DNA from: Vibrio cyclitrophicus
GTDB taxonomy: Bacteria > Pseudomonadota > Gammaproteobacteria > Enterobacterales > Vibrionaceae
NCBI GenBank assembly: GCA_023206055.1
Contig: CP065366.1
Coordinates: 1,364,001-1,428,000 of the forward strand
DNA: 64,000 nucleotides
Reading direction: 5' to 3'
Part shown: in pieces, positions 43,544 through 56,474 of the stretch
Position numbering within the stretch: the stretch's first letter is position 1
How the letters are laid out: each line of letters begins with the position of its first letter
Notes under the pieces: model-generated
Database searches by the model: none
The model's input: only the letters and a program-made list of their open reading frames with translations
What the model was told of the DNA's origin: nothing
Translations under genes and position numbers: made by a program

Positions 43544-44839
43544 ATGAGAACCGTTGTTTGGCAATCTTTAAGTGAATCACAGCAAGACTCGGTATTAGAG
43601 CGTCCAGCTATTACTGAAGGTGCAAACATCACAGCGACTGTTTCTGATGTTATTGCAAAAGTACGAAATGAAGGCGATGCCGCGCTTAAAGAGCTGACTG
43701 CAAAGTTTGATGGTGTAACTCCAGAATCTATTCGAGTCAGTTCAAATGAGATCGAAGAGGCGTGTGCTCGTCTAACACCAGAAATGAAGCAAGCGCTTGA
43801 GCAAGCTTATAGCAACATTGCTAAGTTCCACGAAGCTCAAAAGCCTCAACCGATTAAGGTAGAGACACAACCGGGCGTTGTGTGTGAGCAGGTGACTCGC
43901 GCGATTAATACTGTTGGCCTTTATATTCCAGGTGGCAGCGCGCCACTTCCGTCAACGGTTCTTATGTTAGGTGTACCAGCTCAAATTGCAGGTTGTCGTA
44001 AGGTTGTGCTTTGTTCTCCTCCGCCAATCGCTGATGAAATCTTGTATGTCGCGAAGCTTTGTAAGATCGACGAAGTTTACAATGTTGGTGGTGGTCAAGC
44101 GGTTGCAGCAATGGCTTACGGTACCGAGAGTGTTGCTAAAGTCGATAAGATCTTCGGCCCTGGTAACGCCTACGTAACGGAAGCGAAGCGCCAAGTGAGC
44201 AATGACTTCCGCGGTGCGGCGATCGATATGCCTGCTGGCCCATCTGAAGTGTTGGTGATTGCTGATGAAACAGCTGATGCCGATTTCATCGCAGCGGATT
44301 TGTTGAGCCAAGCGGAACACGGTCCTGACTCTCAAGTAGTATTGGTAACGCCATCTCCAGTGATTGCTGATCAAGTTACAGAAGCGGTTCAGAAACAACT
44401 GAAAGAGTTGTCTCGTGCGAACATCGCTCAGCAAGCATTGGCTTCAAGCTTAATTATCATTGCTGAATCCATCACTCAAGCGATTGCGATTTCAAACTTC
44501 TACGGCCCTGAGCACTTGATTGTTCAAACCAAGAACCCACGTGAACTGCTGCCATTGTTAGACAATGCTGGTTCAATCTTCCTTGGCGACTGGTCACCAG
44601 AATCTGCAGGTGATTATGCGTCTGGTACAAACCACGTATTACCGACTTACGGTTACACGAAGACATATTCAAGCCTAGGTTTGGCTGACTTCTCTAAGCG
44701 CATGACGGTACAAGAGCTAACAGCTGATGGTTTGAAAGGCCTAGCGCCAACTGTAGTAACAATGGCGGAAGCCGAAGGCTTGGATGCACACAAACGCGCT
44801 GTGACTATCCGAGTTGAAAAGTTAAATAAAGCGAAATAA
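43544..44839 (+). CDS. hisD: Histidinol dehydrogenase HisD
   Basis: HisD oxidises histidinol to histidine in two NAD-dependent steps and needs zinc. The 431-residue product has [19 protein letters not shown] near 127-145, [29 protein letters not shown] and the [12 protein letters not shown] zinc/catalytic region near 255. I chose ATG at 43544 with GGGG upstream. A GTG at 43538 overlapping the hisG stop would add two residues. Confidence 0.97.
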   Translation: MRTVVWQSLSESQQDSVLERPAITEGANITATVSDVIAKVRNEGDAALKELTAKFDGVTPESIRVSSNEIEEACARLTPEMKQALEQAYSNIAKFHEAQKPQPIKVETQPGVVCEQVTRAINTVGLYIPGGSAPLPSTVLMLGVPAQIAGCRKVVLCSPPPIADEILYVAKLCKIDEVYNVGGGQAVAAMAYGTESVAKVDKIFGPGNAYVTEAKRQVSNDFRGAAIDMPAGPSEVLVIADETADADFIAADLLSQAEHGPDSQVVLVTPSPVIADQVTEAVQKQLKELSRANIAQQALASSLIIIAESITQAIAISNFYGPEHLIVQTKNPRELLPLLDNAGSIFLGDWSPESAGDYASGTNHVLPTYGYTKTYSSLGLADFSKRMTVQELTADGLKGLAPTVVTMAEAEGLDAHKRAVTIRVEKLNKAK

Positions 44840-44845
44840 GGGTAG

Positions 44846-45889
<1,044 letters not shown>

Positions 45890-45910
45890 CGAAAGGTTTA
45901 CCAGTAATAA

Positions 45911-45952
45911 CATTTGTCAGTCTTAGATTTATTAATTGCCGACTGACAAATG
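45911..45952. repeat. 12-base perfect inverted repeat in the hisC-hisB gap
   Basis: CATTTGTCAGTC (45911-45922) and GACTGACAAATG (45941-45952) flank an 18-base AT-rich loop. No T run follows, so it is not a standard terminator. It may be an RNA-processing or stability hairpin, or a protein site. Confidence 0.7.
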
Positions 45953-46021
45953 AAACCAATATTTTGGGTTAGCGTTTGATTTTAGCTAGGCCACCAGATT
46001 TAAAATTAAAAGGAAGTTCAA

Positions 46022-47110
46022 GTGAGTAAACAACAGAAAATACTTTTTATAGACCGTGACGGCACCTTAATTGTTGAGCCGCCAGTCGACTTTCAAGTAG
46101 ACCGTTTAGACAAGCTAAAATTTGAACCGCTAGTGATTCCTAGCCTGCTTGCACTGCAAGATGCTGGTTACCGTCTAGTGATGGTGACTAACCAAGATGG
46201 TCTAGGTACTGATAGCTACCCTCAAGAAGATTTCGATGCGCCACACAACATGATGATGGAGTTCTTCGAATCTCAAGGCGTTAAGTTTGATGACGTGCTT
46301 ATTTGCCCTCACTTTGACGAAGACAACTGCTCTTGCCGTAAGCCTAAGCTAGGTATGGTTAAAGAATACCTGCAGGGGGGGAAAGTCGACTTCCAACACT
46401 CTGTTGTGATTGGCGATCGAGTGACTGACCTGCAACTAGCAGAGAACATGGCAATCCGCGGTATTCAATATGGCCCGGACGCAGAAACGGAAGGCACGCT
46501 TAACTGGCCACAGATCGTTAAAGATCTGACGGTTAACGCTCGCGTTGCTGAAGTGGTTCGTACGACCAAAGAAACCGACATTAAGGTAGCCGTAAACCTT
46601 GATGAAACCGGTGGCAATAAGATCGATACAGGTATGGGTTTCTTCGACCACATGCTAGATCAAATCGCGACACACGGTGGTTTCCAAATGAACCTAACTG
46701 TGAAAGGCGACTTGCACATTGATGATCACCACACAGTAGAAGATACAGCACTTGCGTTAGGCCAAGCCCTGAAAGATGCGCTAGGTGACAAACGCGGTAT
46801 TGGCCGTTTTGGTTTTAGCCTGCCAATGGATGAGTGTTTAGCTCAGTGTGCGTTAGACCTTTCTGGTCGCCCATACCTGAAGTTCGATGCTAAATTCAGC
46901 CGTGAGCAAGTGGGTGATCTTTCAACCGAGATGGTGGTTCACTTCTTCCGCTCTCTAACCGACACACTGGCTTGTACGCTACACCTTTCTTCTGATGGCA
47001 ATAATGATCACCACATCATTGAGAGCTTGTTTAAAGCGTTTGGCCGTACTCTTCGCCAAGCGATCAAAGTTGAAGGTAATGAGTTGCCAAGCAGCAAAGG
47101 CGTCTTGTAA
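46022..47110 (+). CDS. hisB: Bifunctional histidinol-phosphatase / imidazoleglycerol-phosphate dehydratase HisB
   Basis: HisB carries two steps in one chain. The N-terminal HAD phosphatase (about 1-165) has the nucleophile motif DRDGTL (Asp11, Asp13) and a zinc loop [11 protein letters not shown] near 97-107. The C-terminal dehydratase (about 170-362) has [26 protein letters not shown] and [15 protein letters not shown] metal motifs. The start is GTG with AGGA 9 bases upstream. Length (362) is close to E. coli HisB (355). Confidence 0.96.
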   Translation: MSKQQKILFIDRDGTLIVEPPVDFQVDRLDKLKFEPLVIPSLLALQDAGYRLVMVTNQDGLGTDSYPQEDFDAPHNMMMEFFESQGVKFDDVLICPHFDEDNCSCRKPKLGMVKEYLQGGKVDFQHSVVIGDRVTDLQLAENMAIRGIQYGPDAETEGTLNWPQIVKDLTVNARVAEVVRTTKETDIKVAVNLDETGGNKIDTGMGFFDHMLDQIATHGGFQMNLTVKGDLHIDDHHTVEDTALALGQALKDALGDKRGIGRFGFSLPMDECLAQCALDLSGRPYLKFDAKFSREQVGDLSTEMVVHFFRSLTDTLACTLHLSSDGNNDHHIIESLFKAFGRTLRQAIKVEGNELPSSKGVL

Positions 47111-47134
47111 GGCTAACGTTAGCAAGGAAAAACA

Positions 47135-47749
47135 ATGAAAGATCAAAAAGTCGTCATTATTGATACTGGGTGTGCCAACGTTTCTTCGGTGAAATTTGCC
47201 ATTGAACGTTTGGGTTACGCAGTTGAGATTTCAAAAGAACCAGAAGTCGTCCTTGCCGCTGACAAGCTTTTCCTACCGGGTGTAGGTACAGCAAGTGAGG
47301 CAATGAAGAATCTACAAGAGCGCGACCTTGTTTCTCTTGTGAAGAAAGTAGAGAAGCCTCTGCTGGGTATTTGTTTAGGTATGCAGCTGCTAGGCAAACT
47401 GTCTCAAGAGAAAGGCCAAAAGGCTGACGAGTTAGTTGAATGTCTAGGCTTGTGTGATGGTGAAGTACGTTTACTTGAAACGGGCGATTTACCACTACCA
47501 CACATGGGTTGGAACACAGTAACTTCGACACCTAATCACCCTTTGTTTAAAGACATTGAAGAAGGCGAGTATTTCTACTTCGTTCACAGCTTCGCAATGC
47601 CAGTGGGTGACTACACCATCGCACAATGTGATTACGGTAACCCGTTCACAGCGGCGGTGCAAAGTGGCAACTATTATGGTGTCCAGTTCCACCCAGAGCG
47701 TTCTTCAAAAGCAGGCTCTAAGCTGATTCAGAACTTCTTGGAATTGTAA
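47135..47749 (+). CDS. hisH: Imidazole glycerol phosphate synthase subunit HisH
   Basis: HisH is the glutaminase subunit that feeds ammonia to HisF. The 204-residue class I amidotransferase has [10 protein letters not shown] near 48-57, the nucleophile elbow [10 protein letters not shown] with Cys80, and the catalytic His/Glu in VQFHPERSS near 186. Its position between hisB and hisA is the standard order. Confidence 0.97.
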   Translation: MKDQKVVIIDTGCANVSSVKFAIERLGYAVEISKEPEVVLAADKLFLPGVGTASEAMKNLQERDLVSLVKKVEKPLLGICLGMQLLGKLSQEKGQKADELVECLGLCDGEVRLLETGDLPLPHMGWNTVTSTPNHPLFKDIEEGEYFYFVHSFAMPVGDYTIAQCDYGNPFTAAVQSGNYYGVQFHPERSSKAGSKLIQNFLEL

Positions 47750-47792
47750 TAAGGATTAGGCAGCGGCTAACGTTGCCATATAAGGAATGTAA

Positions 47793-49281
<1,489 letters not shown>

Positions 49282-49285
<4 letters not shown>

Positions 49286-49932
49286 GTTTTGAAACCGCAA
49301 GCTTATCAAAAGCAGCAGTAGGCGCATTATCAGAGCGTATTAACTGGGAAAAAGTAGATGGTTTAGTGCCAGCTATTGTTCAAGATTACCAATCGAGCCA
49401 AGTGTTGATGATGGGATACATGAATCCTGCAGCACTTGAGAAAACCGGCGAAACGGGTCAAGTAACTTTTTTCTCGCGTACTAAAGAGCGTTTGTGGACG
49501 AAAGGTGAGACCTCAGGCAATGTTCTGCGACTGGTGAACATGTCACTTGATTGTGACAATGACACCTTGTTGGTAAAAGTGAATCCAATTGGTCCAACGT
49601 GCCATTTGGGTAACACCACATGTTGGGATGTCGATCCGCAAGAAGAGACCCAGATGGTGTGGCTTCATCAACTTGAGCAGCTACTGGCTGCCCGCAAGGA
49701 CGCAGATCCTGAGTCTTCTTATACTGCCAGTCTATATGCCCGTGGCACCAAGCGTATTTCGCAAAAAGTGGGCGAAGAAGGCGTTGAAGTCGCGCTTGCG
49801 GCGACGTCGGGCGATAAGGCGGAGTTAGTGTGTGAATCAGCAGATTTGATTTACCACCTAATGGTTCTTCTTCAAGACCAAGGCTTATCGATGAATGACG
49901 TGGTAAATAAACTAAAAGAGCGCCATAAGTAA
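49282..49932 (+). CDS. hisI: Bifunctional PRA-CH / PRA-PH HisIE
   Basis: HisIE holds phosphoribosyl-AMP cyclohydrolase (N-terminal, about 1-125) and phosphoribosyl-ATP pyrophosphohydrolase (C-terminal, about 125-216). Cyclohydrolase motifs are WTKGETSGN and the zinc/magnesium stretch [10 protein letters not shown]...CHLGNTTCW. The pyrophosphohydrolase part shows [13 protein letters not shown] near 165 and [11 protein letters not shown]. It is the last gene of the operon and a strong hairpin follows. Confidence 0.97.
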
Positions 49933-49968
49933 GTTCTCTTTAGATTAATAGAACCACGCAAAAGACAA

Positions 49969-50008
49969 ACAAAAGCCCCGTAAACAAACATGTTTACGGG
50001 GCTTTTTA
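49969..50008 (+). terminator. Terminator of the his operon
   Basis: AAAAGCCCCGTAAAC and GTTTACGGGGCTTTT form a 15-pair stem with a six-base loop. Confidence 0.93.
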
Positions 50009-50066
50009 ATTTTCAAGTTTTCAAGATTTCTAAGCCCTGCGTCACTTTTCTAACCTCTGACTTTAC

Positions 50067-50104
50067 GTCATTCCGAGGAGCCTAAGCGACATCAGGAATC
50101 TCTT
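50067..50104. repeat. Possible dispersed intergenic repeat
   Basis: GTCATTCC and GGAATCTC sit at the two ends of a 38-base block with ATTCC/GGAAT complementarity. Short palindromic units of this style are scattered through Vibrio intergenic regions, but only one copy is in this window, so the assignment is tentative. Confidence 0.3.
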
Positions 50105-50133
50105 TACTTAATCAAACATTCTAATTTTTTGGC

Positions 50134-50658
50134 TTACCCGCAGCACTTTTTATACTTCTTACCGCTACCACAAATACAAGGATCATTGCGGCCAATCTTG
50201 AAGCTCTCTACGGTTTGGTTTAGGCGAGGGTCAATCTTTGGTTCTGTTAGCTCTTCATGTTCGTTTTCTTGCTCTGGGAACTCACCATCGATATAGAACC
50301 AAAGGCCATTTTCACGAACGAAACGCGAGCGTTCTTGCATGCAGTATTGAGCGCCATCTTCATTGAAGTAGGCTTTAAACTCGACAAAACCTTCGTTCTC
50401 GTGTGAGCCCGCGGCGGTATCAATGACTTCTAAGCCTGCCCAATCACTATCGATAGATTCGGCAATACCTTCTCTTTGAGCTTCTGCATTACAGCTAGGG
50501 TGGTAAGTCGCAATAACATAATCAACTAACCCCAACACGTGCGCTGAATAACGTGAGCGCATCAGTTGCTCAGGTGTTTCAACTGAACTGTGATTAAGGT
50601 GCGCTGATTCGCAGCATTGTTGGCAAGTATTTTTGCTACCGCACGGGCATAAAGACAT
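50134..50658 (-). CDS. YchJ-family SEC-C protein
   Basis: The 174-residue product has cysteine-rich SEC-C motifs at both ends: [13 protein letters not shown] at residues 4-16 and [19 protein letters not shown] at the C-terminus. In SecA the latter binds zinc. The middle ([25 protein letters not shown], then an NTF2-like part with FKAYF and [15 protein letters not shown]) matches the UPF0225/YchJ layout. Function is unknown. I chose the ATG at 50658 (MSLCPCGS) with AGGA upstream. Confidence 0.85.
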   Translation of the reverse strand: MSLCPCGSKNTCQQCCESAHLNHSSVETPEQLMRSRYSAHVLGLVDYVIATYHPSCNAEAQREGIAESIDSDWAGLEVIDTAAGSHENEGFVEFKAYFNEDGAQYCMQERSRFVRENGLWFYIDGEFPEQENEHEELTEPKIDPRLNQTVESFKIGRNDPCICGSGKKYKKCCG

Positions 50659-50670
50659 AGTCAAATCCTG

Positions 50671-50697
50671 TAAAAATGGCCTCTATTAAGAGGCCAT
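50671..50697 (-). terminator. Terminator after the EAL-HDOD gene
   Basis: ATGGCCTCT and AGAGGCCAT form a nine-pair hairpin, followed on the minus strand by TTTTT. It ends only about a dozen bases before the ychJ-like start. Confidence 0.8.
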
Positions 50698-50776
50698 AAA
50701 TGAATGCGTTGGAGTTTACCAAGAAACGATCGCTCACCAAAGCTTAGTTTCTATTGAAGCAGTTATGAGAAGTGAA

Positions 50777-51994
50777 TTATCTCAATGCTGGTGACAGCAG
50801 CTCTTGTGCCCAAGTTGTTGCTTCATCGTAAGCTTGGCCTAGTTGCGCTTCGCTGAGCTTGAGAAGTTTACGAATGCGCGTTGCTTCATCCCATCGAGCT
50901 TGCTCATAAGCAATAACCATAGCCAAAATGGCACCTAACACGCCCTTGCGTTGGATAAGGGCCTGTTTAATCTCGTCGTCGATTGGCACTGAATCCAGTA
51001 CTTGCTTCAACGGTTGGTCAAACAGTGAATCCAGTAGGGAGAACATACCGGTCAAAAAGGCTTGTCCGGGCTCAACCTTCACATTCATCTTCTCGACTAA
51101 TAGCTCACATTGACGTGCGCGTAATACCGCTAAACCGTAGAGTGAATCTGGCTTGTCTTCTTTCGCTGATGCGATCGCCACAAGTGAAACGAACTTACGC
51201 AGTTTTTGCTCGCCTAGGTAAATAAGCGCTTGGCGGAATGAACGAATGGTCGTTGCCGATCCGCCAGCAGAGTTCACATAAGCGAGTAACTTATAAGACA
51301 GCGTTACATCTAGAGTGATCAGACGCTCTACTTCACTAAAGTCGATAGGATCGTTAGCGATCTCTTTCAAAAGTTGAACAATAGTCAAAAACGCAGGGTT
51401 CAGCGCGCGAGTTTGAATCATTTCTGGCTTACTAAAGAAGTAGCCTTGGAAGTAGGAGAAGCCAGCTTGGTTCGCTTCTTGGTACTCGTCGTAAGTCTCG
51501 ACCTTTTCAGCAAGGAACTTGATATTTAGCCCTTTGAGAGAGTTCATGAACATCGAAGCTTTCGCAATAGAGATCAAACGGATATCAAACTTGATAATGG
51601 ATACGTAAGGTAAGAAACGCTTCCACGCTTTGCTTGGCACAAAGTCATCCAATGCGATGGTATAACCCGCATCGTAGATAGCTTTAATGGCTTCAAGTAG
51701 CTCGTCTGTTGGTTCGCAGTCTTCAAGAACCTCGACTACGAGGCTCTCTTTTGGAAATAGGGTAGGGACCAAGTTAATCAGGCTTGCATAAGGAAAGTTC
51801 ACGAACCCCAGCTTATCACCCAGCGTATTATAGTGAGTTGATAAAAAGTGGTCGGAAAGCAAACGGCTAGTAGCGAGCTCCGGCTCTACTTCAGGGAAAG
51901 TGTTCTTAGGACCATCCCTGAATAGCAACTCGTAACCTATGGTTTTCTTATCTGTATCGAGTATTGGTTGACGCGCTACGTATGAATATTTCAA
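50777..51994 (-). CDS. EAL-HDOD signalling protein
   Basis: The 405-residue protein has an N-terminal EAL-type domain (about 1-200) and a C-terminal HDOD domain (about 205-390). The signature triplet is ELL (residues 22-24). ALDDFV, KFDIR, AEKVET and YFQGYFFSKP are recognisable, but the usual Asn of the NxS segment and the DFGTGYSS loop are replaced (FVNFPYASL; DDFVPSKAWKR). It may therefore bind or sense c-di-GMP, or have lost activity. HDOD domains occur in signalling and cell-cycle proteins. It is monocistronic with its own terminator. Confidence 0.88.
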   Translation of the reverse strand: MKYSYVARQPILDTDKKTIGYELLFRDGPKNTFPEVEPELATSRLLSDHFLSTHYNTLGDKLGFVNFPYASLINLVPTLFPKESLVVEVLEDCEPTDELLEAIKAIYDAGYTIALDDFVPSKAWKRFLPYVSIIKFDIRLISIAKASMFMNSLKGLNIKFLAEKVETYDEYQEANQAGFSYFQGYFFSKPEMIQTRALNPAFLTIVQLLKEIANDPIDFSEVERLITLDVTLSYKLLAYVNSAGGSATTIRSFRQALIYLGEQKLRKFVSLVAIASAKEDKPDSLYGLAVLRARQCELLVEKMNVKVEPGQAFLTGMFSLLDSLFDQPLKQVLDSVPIDDEIKQALIQRKGVLGAILAMVIAYEQARWDEATRIRKLLKLSEAQLGQAYDEATTWAQELLSPALR

Positions 51995-52105
51995 CTTGGT
52001 ACTGTGTTCGGTTTATTTCTGATAGAGAGATAATAGCTAATTCAGTGGAAATTACCATACACAATCTAAGAAAGTCTGACCGACAGTAATAATCAAAGTG
52101 AAAGT

Positions 52106-52852
52106 TTAAGACGGATGTTGAAAGCTATTGCCAAACTCTCGATTCTGTAGGTCAAAACTTTGCGGCGTGAACACCAGCACTGAGCCCTGCGTATACCAAT
52201 CGCCAAGTACAATACGTGTTTTAGTGCAATTATTAGCATTAAATGTATGGATGTCTGGGCGATGAGTATGGCCGTGGATCATTAGATCGACATTGTTTCG
52301 CTCCATCACATCTTCGACTTCTTGCTGTGTCACATCCATGATGTCGAGAGATTTCGTCTGTTTGTCATCTTTGATATCAGATTGAACCTTCGAGACAATT
52401 TTTTTCTTGATGAAAAATGGAATTCTGTTGAAGACCCATTGCAGCCATGGTTGATGCACTTTTTCGCGGAAGGCGAGGTATTTTACATCTTCGGTGCATA
52501 GGGTATCACCATGCAACACGACCGCTTTTTGTCCGTAGATATCGATTGTCGATACTTCGTCTAGAAGTTGCACGCCCGTTTGTTTGGCAAATTTTTTGCC
52601 AACAAGGAAATCACGGTTACCTTGCGTGAAGTAACAAGGTACGCCTGTTTTCACTAGATCAATAAACGCTTGGCGAATAGAAGTCGCGAACTCACTTGTG
52701 TCGTCGTCACCAATCCAGAATTCGAAAAGGTCACCTAATACGTAGAGCGCATCTGCTTCTACCGCTTCGTTCTTCATGAAAGTAAGGAAGCAATCGGTGA
52801 TGTCTGGTCGTGACGGAGCAAGGTGCAGATCTGATATAAAATATGTTTTCAT
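52106..52852 (-). CDS. lpxH: UDP-2,3-diacylglucosamine diphosphatase LpxH
   Basis: LpxH cleaves UDP-2,3-diacylglucosamine to lipid X in lipid A synthesis, at the inner membrane face. The 248-residue metallophosphoesterase has [11 protein letters not shown] at the start (Asp8, His10), [11 protein letters not shown] near 41-51, GNRDFLVG near 79, [10 protein letters not shown] near 113 and MIHGHTHRP near 193. Length is close to E. coli LpxH (240). There is no clear Shine-Dalgarno, and the ppiB terminator lies just upstream of the ATG. Confidence 0.96.
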   Translation of the reverse strand: MKTYFISDLHLAPSRPDITDCFLTFMKNEAVEADALYVLGDLFEFWIGDDDTSEFATSIRQAFIDLVKTGVPCYFTQGNRDFLVGKKFAKQTGVQLLDEVSTIDIYGQKAVVLHGDTLCTEDVKYLAFREKVHQPWLQWVFNRIPFFIKKKIVSKVQSDIKDDKQTKSLDIMDVTQQEVEDVMERNNVDLMIHGHTHRPDIHTFNANNCTKTRIVLGDWYTQGSVLVFTPQSFDLQNREFGNSFQHPS

Positions 52853-52857
52853 AGGTC

Positions 52858-52886
52858 TAAAAAAAGGGAGCGATTCGCTCCCTATA
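52858..52886 (-). terminator. Terminator after ppiB
   Basis: AGGGAGCG and CGCTCCCT pair around a three-base loop and are followed on the minus strand by TTTTTTT. The T run ends about 5 bases before the lpxH start, so it also occupies the lpxH leader. Confidence 0.85.
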
Positions 52887-52936
52887 TCCTGATTTTATCG
52901 GCTTATCAGTTATTGATACTAATCGAAAGCAAGTGA

Positions 52937-53431
52937 TTAAGCTTCGATTGTAGTACCAGTGATGATCACTTCTTCTAGAGGTACATCTTGGTGCATACCC
53001 ATAGAACCAGTGCTAACACCTTTGATCTTGTTTACGATGTCCATGCCTTCAACAACTTCTGCGAATACACAGTAACCCCAACCGTCTAGGCTTTCGCTAC
53101 GGAAGTTTAGGAAAGAGTTGTCGTTAACGTTGATGAAGAACTGAGAGCTCGCTGAATGCGGTTCCATAGTACGAGCCATTGCTAGCGTACCAACTTTGTT
53201 CGCAAGACCGTTGTTAGCTTCGTTCTTGATCGTCGCGCGAGTTGTTTTTTCTTTAAGGCCAGAAGTCATGCCGCCGCCTTGAATCATGAAACCATCGATA
53301 ACACGGTGGAATAGTGTGTTGTCGTAGAAACCGTCACGGCAATACTGTAGAAAGTTTGCGCTTGTTTCTGGTGCTTTTTCTTCGTTAAGTTGAACTTTGA
53401 TGTCACCAAAATTTGTGTGAAGGATGATCAT
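52937..53431 (-). CDS. ppiB: Peptidyl-prolyl cis-trans isomerase B (cyclophilin)
   Basis: PpiB is the cytoplasmic cyclophilin that assists protein folding. The 164-residue product equals E. coli PpiB in length and lacks a signal peptide. [14 protein letters not shown] near 41-54 holds the catalytic Arg, and [18 protein letters not shown] near 84-101 completes the active site. It is divergent from cysS, and the ppiB-lpxH neighbourhood matches E. coli. Confidence 0.97.
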   Translation of the reverse strand: MIILHTNFGDIKVQLNEEKAPETSANFLQYCRDGFYDNTLFHRVIDGFMIQGGGMTSGLKEKTTRATIKNEANNGLANKVGTLAMARTMEPHSASSQFFINVNDNSFLNFRSESLDGWGYCVFAEVVEGMDIVNKIKGVSTGSMGMHQDVPLEEVIITGTTIEA

Positions 53432-53621
53432 GATTGTTACCTTACTGTCTTTTTAATATGAAGTTCGAATTCTAGCGCATGTTGGCGGACTTTCAAATCA
53501 CCAAATCATTAACTTAACTCGGTTGTTTGAGGTAATTCCTGCTTTTGGGGATTACCTATTAAGGTATGACTTGTTATACTGCGAGCTTATTTTTGATTAA
53601 TCCATAAAATAGATAGAGATC

Positions 53622-55007
53622 ATGCTGAAGATATATAACACGCTCACAAGACAGAAAGAGGAATTCAAACCAATTACAGCTGGCAAAGTCGGCATGTATG
53701 TCTGTGGGGTAACCATATACGATCTCTGTCATATTGGTCACGGTCGTACGTTCGTTTCTTTCGACGTAGTAACTCGCTACCTTCGTTACCTTGGTTACGA
53801 TTTGAACTTCGTTCGTAACATCACTGATATCGATGACAAAATCATCAAGCGCGCTAACGAAAACGGTGAGTCTTGTGACTCTCTGACTGAGCGTTTAATC
53901 GGTGAGATGCACGCTGACTTTGATGCATTGAACATGAAGCGTCCAGATGTTGAGCCTCGTGCTACAGAATACATCACTGAAATCATCGAGCTGGTTGAAA
54001 AGCTGATTGAACGTGGTTTCGCATACGTTGCAAGCAACGGTGACGTGATGTTTGAAGTAAAGAAATTTGACGAATACGGCAAGCTTTCTAAGCAAGACCT
54101 TGATCAGCTTCAAGCGGGTGCTCGCGTTGATGTTGAATCTGCAAAACGTAGCCCATTAGACTTCGTTCTTTGGAAAATGTCTAAGCCAGGTGAACCTACA
54201 TGGGAATCGCCATGGGGCCCGGGTCGTCCAGGTTGGCACATCGAATGTTCAGCAATGAACTCATCTATTCTTGGTAACCACTTTGATATTCACGGTGGTG
54301 GTTCAGATCTGCAGTTCCCTCACCACGAGAACGAAATCGCACAATCTTGCTGCGCGCACGGTACTCAATATGTAAATACTTGGATGCACAGTGGTATGGT
54401 GATGGTAGACAAAGAGAAGATGTCTAAGTCACTAGGTAACTTCTTCACTATTCGTGACGTGCTAGCACATTACGATGCTGAAACGGTACGTTACTTCCTA
54501 ATGTCTGGTCACTACCGTAGCCAACTAAACTACAGCGAAGATAACCTAAACCAAGCTCGTGCATCACTAGAGCGTCTATACACATCACTTCGTGGCCTAG
54601 ACTTAACAGCAGCTCCGGCTGGTGGTCAAGAGTATGTAACTCGTTTCTCTACAGCAATGAATGATGATTTCAATACGCCTGAAGCTTATTCAGTGCTGTT
54701 TGAAATGGCGCGTGAAATTAACCGTATCAAGCCTGAAAGCATCGAAAGAGCAAGCGGACTTGGTGCATTGATGCGTGAACTAGCAGACATCATCGGTATT
54801 CTTCACCAAGAGCCAGAAGCCTTCCTTCAAGGTGATTCAGCAGGTAACGACGACGAAGTGGCTGAAATCGAAGCGTTGATCAAACTGCGTAACGACTCGC
54901 GTGCTTCAAAGGATTGGGCAAATGCCGATCTCGCACGTGATAAGTTAAACGAGTTGGGTATTGTTCTGGAAGATGGCCCAGAAGGTACGACTTGGCGTCG
55001 TAAGTAA
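53622..55007 (+). CDS. cysS: Cysteinyl-tRNA synthetase
   Basis: CysS charges tRNA-Cys. The 461-residue class I enzyme (E. coli 461) has zinc ligand Cys28, HIGH at residues 37-40, GWHIECSAM near 205 and HHENEIAQS near 233 (further zinc ligands), and the KMSKS loop in [11 protein letters not shown] near 266. It lies opposite ppiB, as in E. coli, and is followed by a terminator. Confidence 0.98.
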   Translation: MLKIYNTLTRQKEEFKPITAGKVGMYVCGVTIYDLCHIGHGRTFVSFDVVTRYLRYLGYDLNFVRNITDIDDKIIKRANENGESCDSLTERLIGEMHADFDALNMKRPDVEPRATEYITEIIELVEKLIERGFAYVASNGDVMFEVKKFDEYGKLSKQDLDQLQAGARVDVESAKRSPLDFVLWKMSKPGEPTWESPWGPGRPGWHIECSAMNSSILGNHFDIHGGGSDLQFPHHENEIAQSCCAHGTQYVNTWMHSGMVMVDKEKMSKSLGNFFTIRDVLAHYDAETVRYFLMSGHYRSQLNYSEDNLNQARASLERLYTSLRGLDLTAAPAGGQEYVTRFSTAMNDDFNTPEAYSVLFEMAREINRIKPESIERASGLGALMRELADIIGILHQEPEAFLQGDSAGNDDEVAEIEALIKLRNDSRASKDWANADLARDKLNELGIVLEDGPEGTTWRRK

Positions 55008-55013
55008 ATCTTA

Positions 55014-55043
55014 TAAAAAGGGCTGATTTTCAGCCCTTTTTTC
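55014..55043 (+). terminator. Terminator after cysS
   Basis: AAAAGGGCTGA and TCAGCCCTTTT pair around a TTT loop, followed by T. Confidence 0.9.
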
Positions 55044-55105
55044 TAGCACGAATTCTCTATTTTCACCTTTTCTATCTTCAACTTTTAATTAACAGGAATA
55101 TTTCT

Positions 55106-55684
55106 GTGGCTCAGATGTATTTTTATTACTCGGCAATGAATGCGGGTAAATCAACAACGCTTCTTCAATCTTCATTCAACTATCAAGAGCGCGGCATGAC
55201 CCCGGTGATCTTCACCGCTGCTCTGGATGATCGCTATGGTATCGGTAAAGTGAGCTCACGAATTGGTCTACAATCTGAAGCTCAACTGTTTAAAAATGAT
55301 ACCAACATGTTTGATGCGATCAAAAAACTCAATGAGGAAGAAAAGCGTCATTGTGTTTTGATCGATGAGTGCCAGTTTTTATCGAAGGAGCAGGTGTACC
55401 AATTAACAGAAGTGGTGGATAAGCTACACATCCCTGTGCTGTGTTACGGCCTACGTACTGACTTCTTGGGTGAACTGTTTGAAGGTAGCCGCTACTTACT
55501 ATCTTGGGCAGATAAACTGGTTGAGCTTAAAACGATTTGTCACTGTGGTCGTAAAGCGAACATGGTAATTCGTACTGACGAGTACGGCGTGGCTATTGCA
55601 GAAGGTGACCAAGTGGCTATTGGTGGTAACGACAAATACGTTTCTGTTTGTCGTTTGCACTACAAAGAAGCATTAGGTAAATAA
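55106..55684 (+). CDS. tdk: Thymidine kinase
   Basis: Tdk phosphorylates thymidine with ATP in salvage. The 192-residue type II enzyme has the P-loop [10 protein letters not shown] at 9-18, VLIDECQFL near 88, [15 protein letters not shown] near 112 (substrate site), and a zinc site formed by CHCGRKA with a later Cys. It starts at GTG with AGGA 9 bases upstream. It is monocistronic. Confidence 0.97.
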   Translation: MAQMYFYYSAMNAGKSTTLLQSSFNYQERGMTPVIFTAALDDRYGIGKVSSRIGLQSEAQLFKNDTNMFDAIKKLNEEEKRHCVLIDECQFLSKEQVYQLTEVVDKLHIPVLCYGLRTDFLGELFEGSRYLLSWADKLVELKTICHCGRKANMVIRTDEYGVAIAEGDQVAIGGNDKYVSVCRLHYKEALGK

Positions 55685-55721
55685 GCCCAATATATTTGCT
55701 GGCATTACTAACACGAAAGAA

Positions 55722-55755
55722 TGAAAAACGGTGACCAAGTGTCACCGTTTTTGTT
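55722..55755. terminator. Terminator between tdk and the convergent YdcF-like gene
   Basis: AAAAACGGTGAC and GTCACCGTTTTT pair around CAAGT, flanked by T on the right and A on the left. Confidence 0.88.
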
Positions 55756-55808
55756 TACTGAGCTGGTGTTGTTTTTATACCAAGCCGAGCTTTTATTTTA
55801 TTCGAAAC

Positions 55809-56474
55809 TCATTCAAAACCGAGCTTCTTCAATGCTTGATAGGCGTGGTCAACGTCGTCGGGGATGCGCATCTCAATCTGAAAGCCTTTCTCTGGGTAGG
55901 ATTTGATACGCTCGTAATCAGCAATCAATGCACCTAACACCATGTCTAACGGTAACTCTTCGTTAAAGTAATCATCCCAATTTTGCCATCGCGACGTCAC
56001 GGTTATCTCGGAAGTTTCGTCAGGCCACTGTTTACTAAACGTGGCGTAAGTACGTTTCTCCATAAAGGGTTTCTGTACCAAGGTCAGCCTTTTCGGACGT
56101 AACCCTCGCTCAGTAAGTAACTCATGAGTGAAGCGTACATTTTCCCCGGTATTTGTCGCGTGCTTCTCTATGATAATGTCAGAGTCTGGCACGCCAGCAT
56201 CTCGTGCAATAGCCGCGAATGTTTCGGCTTCTGAACGTTCAAAGCTCTCTTCTGTAAAGCGTCCCACACCGCCAGAAAAAACGATGTAAGGCGCGACCTT
56301 TTGGTGATAAAGCTCGGCTGCGTATTCAGCGACGCGAGTATCGTTGCTACACAATACAAAGATGCAGTCTGACGGCGTAACCTTGTGACCCATAGACATA
56401 AAGTTCCAAAGGGTGTCGACTGAGCGATGCAGTTTTATGGTGGGATCTTTCCTAGCAATAGATTGTTCAGTCAT
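55809..56474 (-). CDS. YdcF-like DUF218 family protein
   Basis: The 221-residue protein has the DUF218 layout: FVLCSNDTRVAEYAAELYH near 39-57, FSGGVGRFTEESFERSEAETFAAIA near 66-90, and EKHATNTGENVRFTHELL near 103. The SGG and ATNTGEN motifs are characteristic. The family includes YdcF and SanA/ElyC, but no signal peptide or membrane segment is present, so it is the soluble YdcF type. Exact function is not known. It overlaps the upstream SDR-like gene by 8 bases. Confidence 0.85.
   Translation of the reverse strand: MTEQSIARKDPTIKLHRSVDTLWNFMSMGHKVTPSDCIFVLCSNDTRVAEYAAELYHQKVAPYIVFSGGVGRFTEESFERSEAETFAAIARDAGVPDSDIIIEKHATNTGENVRFTHELLTERGLRPKRLTLVQKPFMEKRTYATFSKQWPDETSEITVTSRWQNWDDYFNEELPLDMVLGALIADYERIKSYPEKGFQIEMRIPDDVDHAYQALKKLGFE

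Noticed and set aside
43967..44434. Antisense open frame of 155 codons within hisD
   Set aside because: It is fully inside hisD, with no ribosome-binding site and an atypical residue composition.
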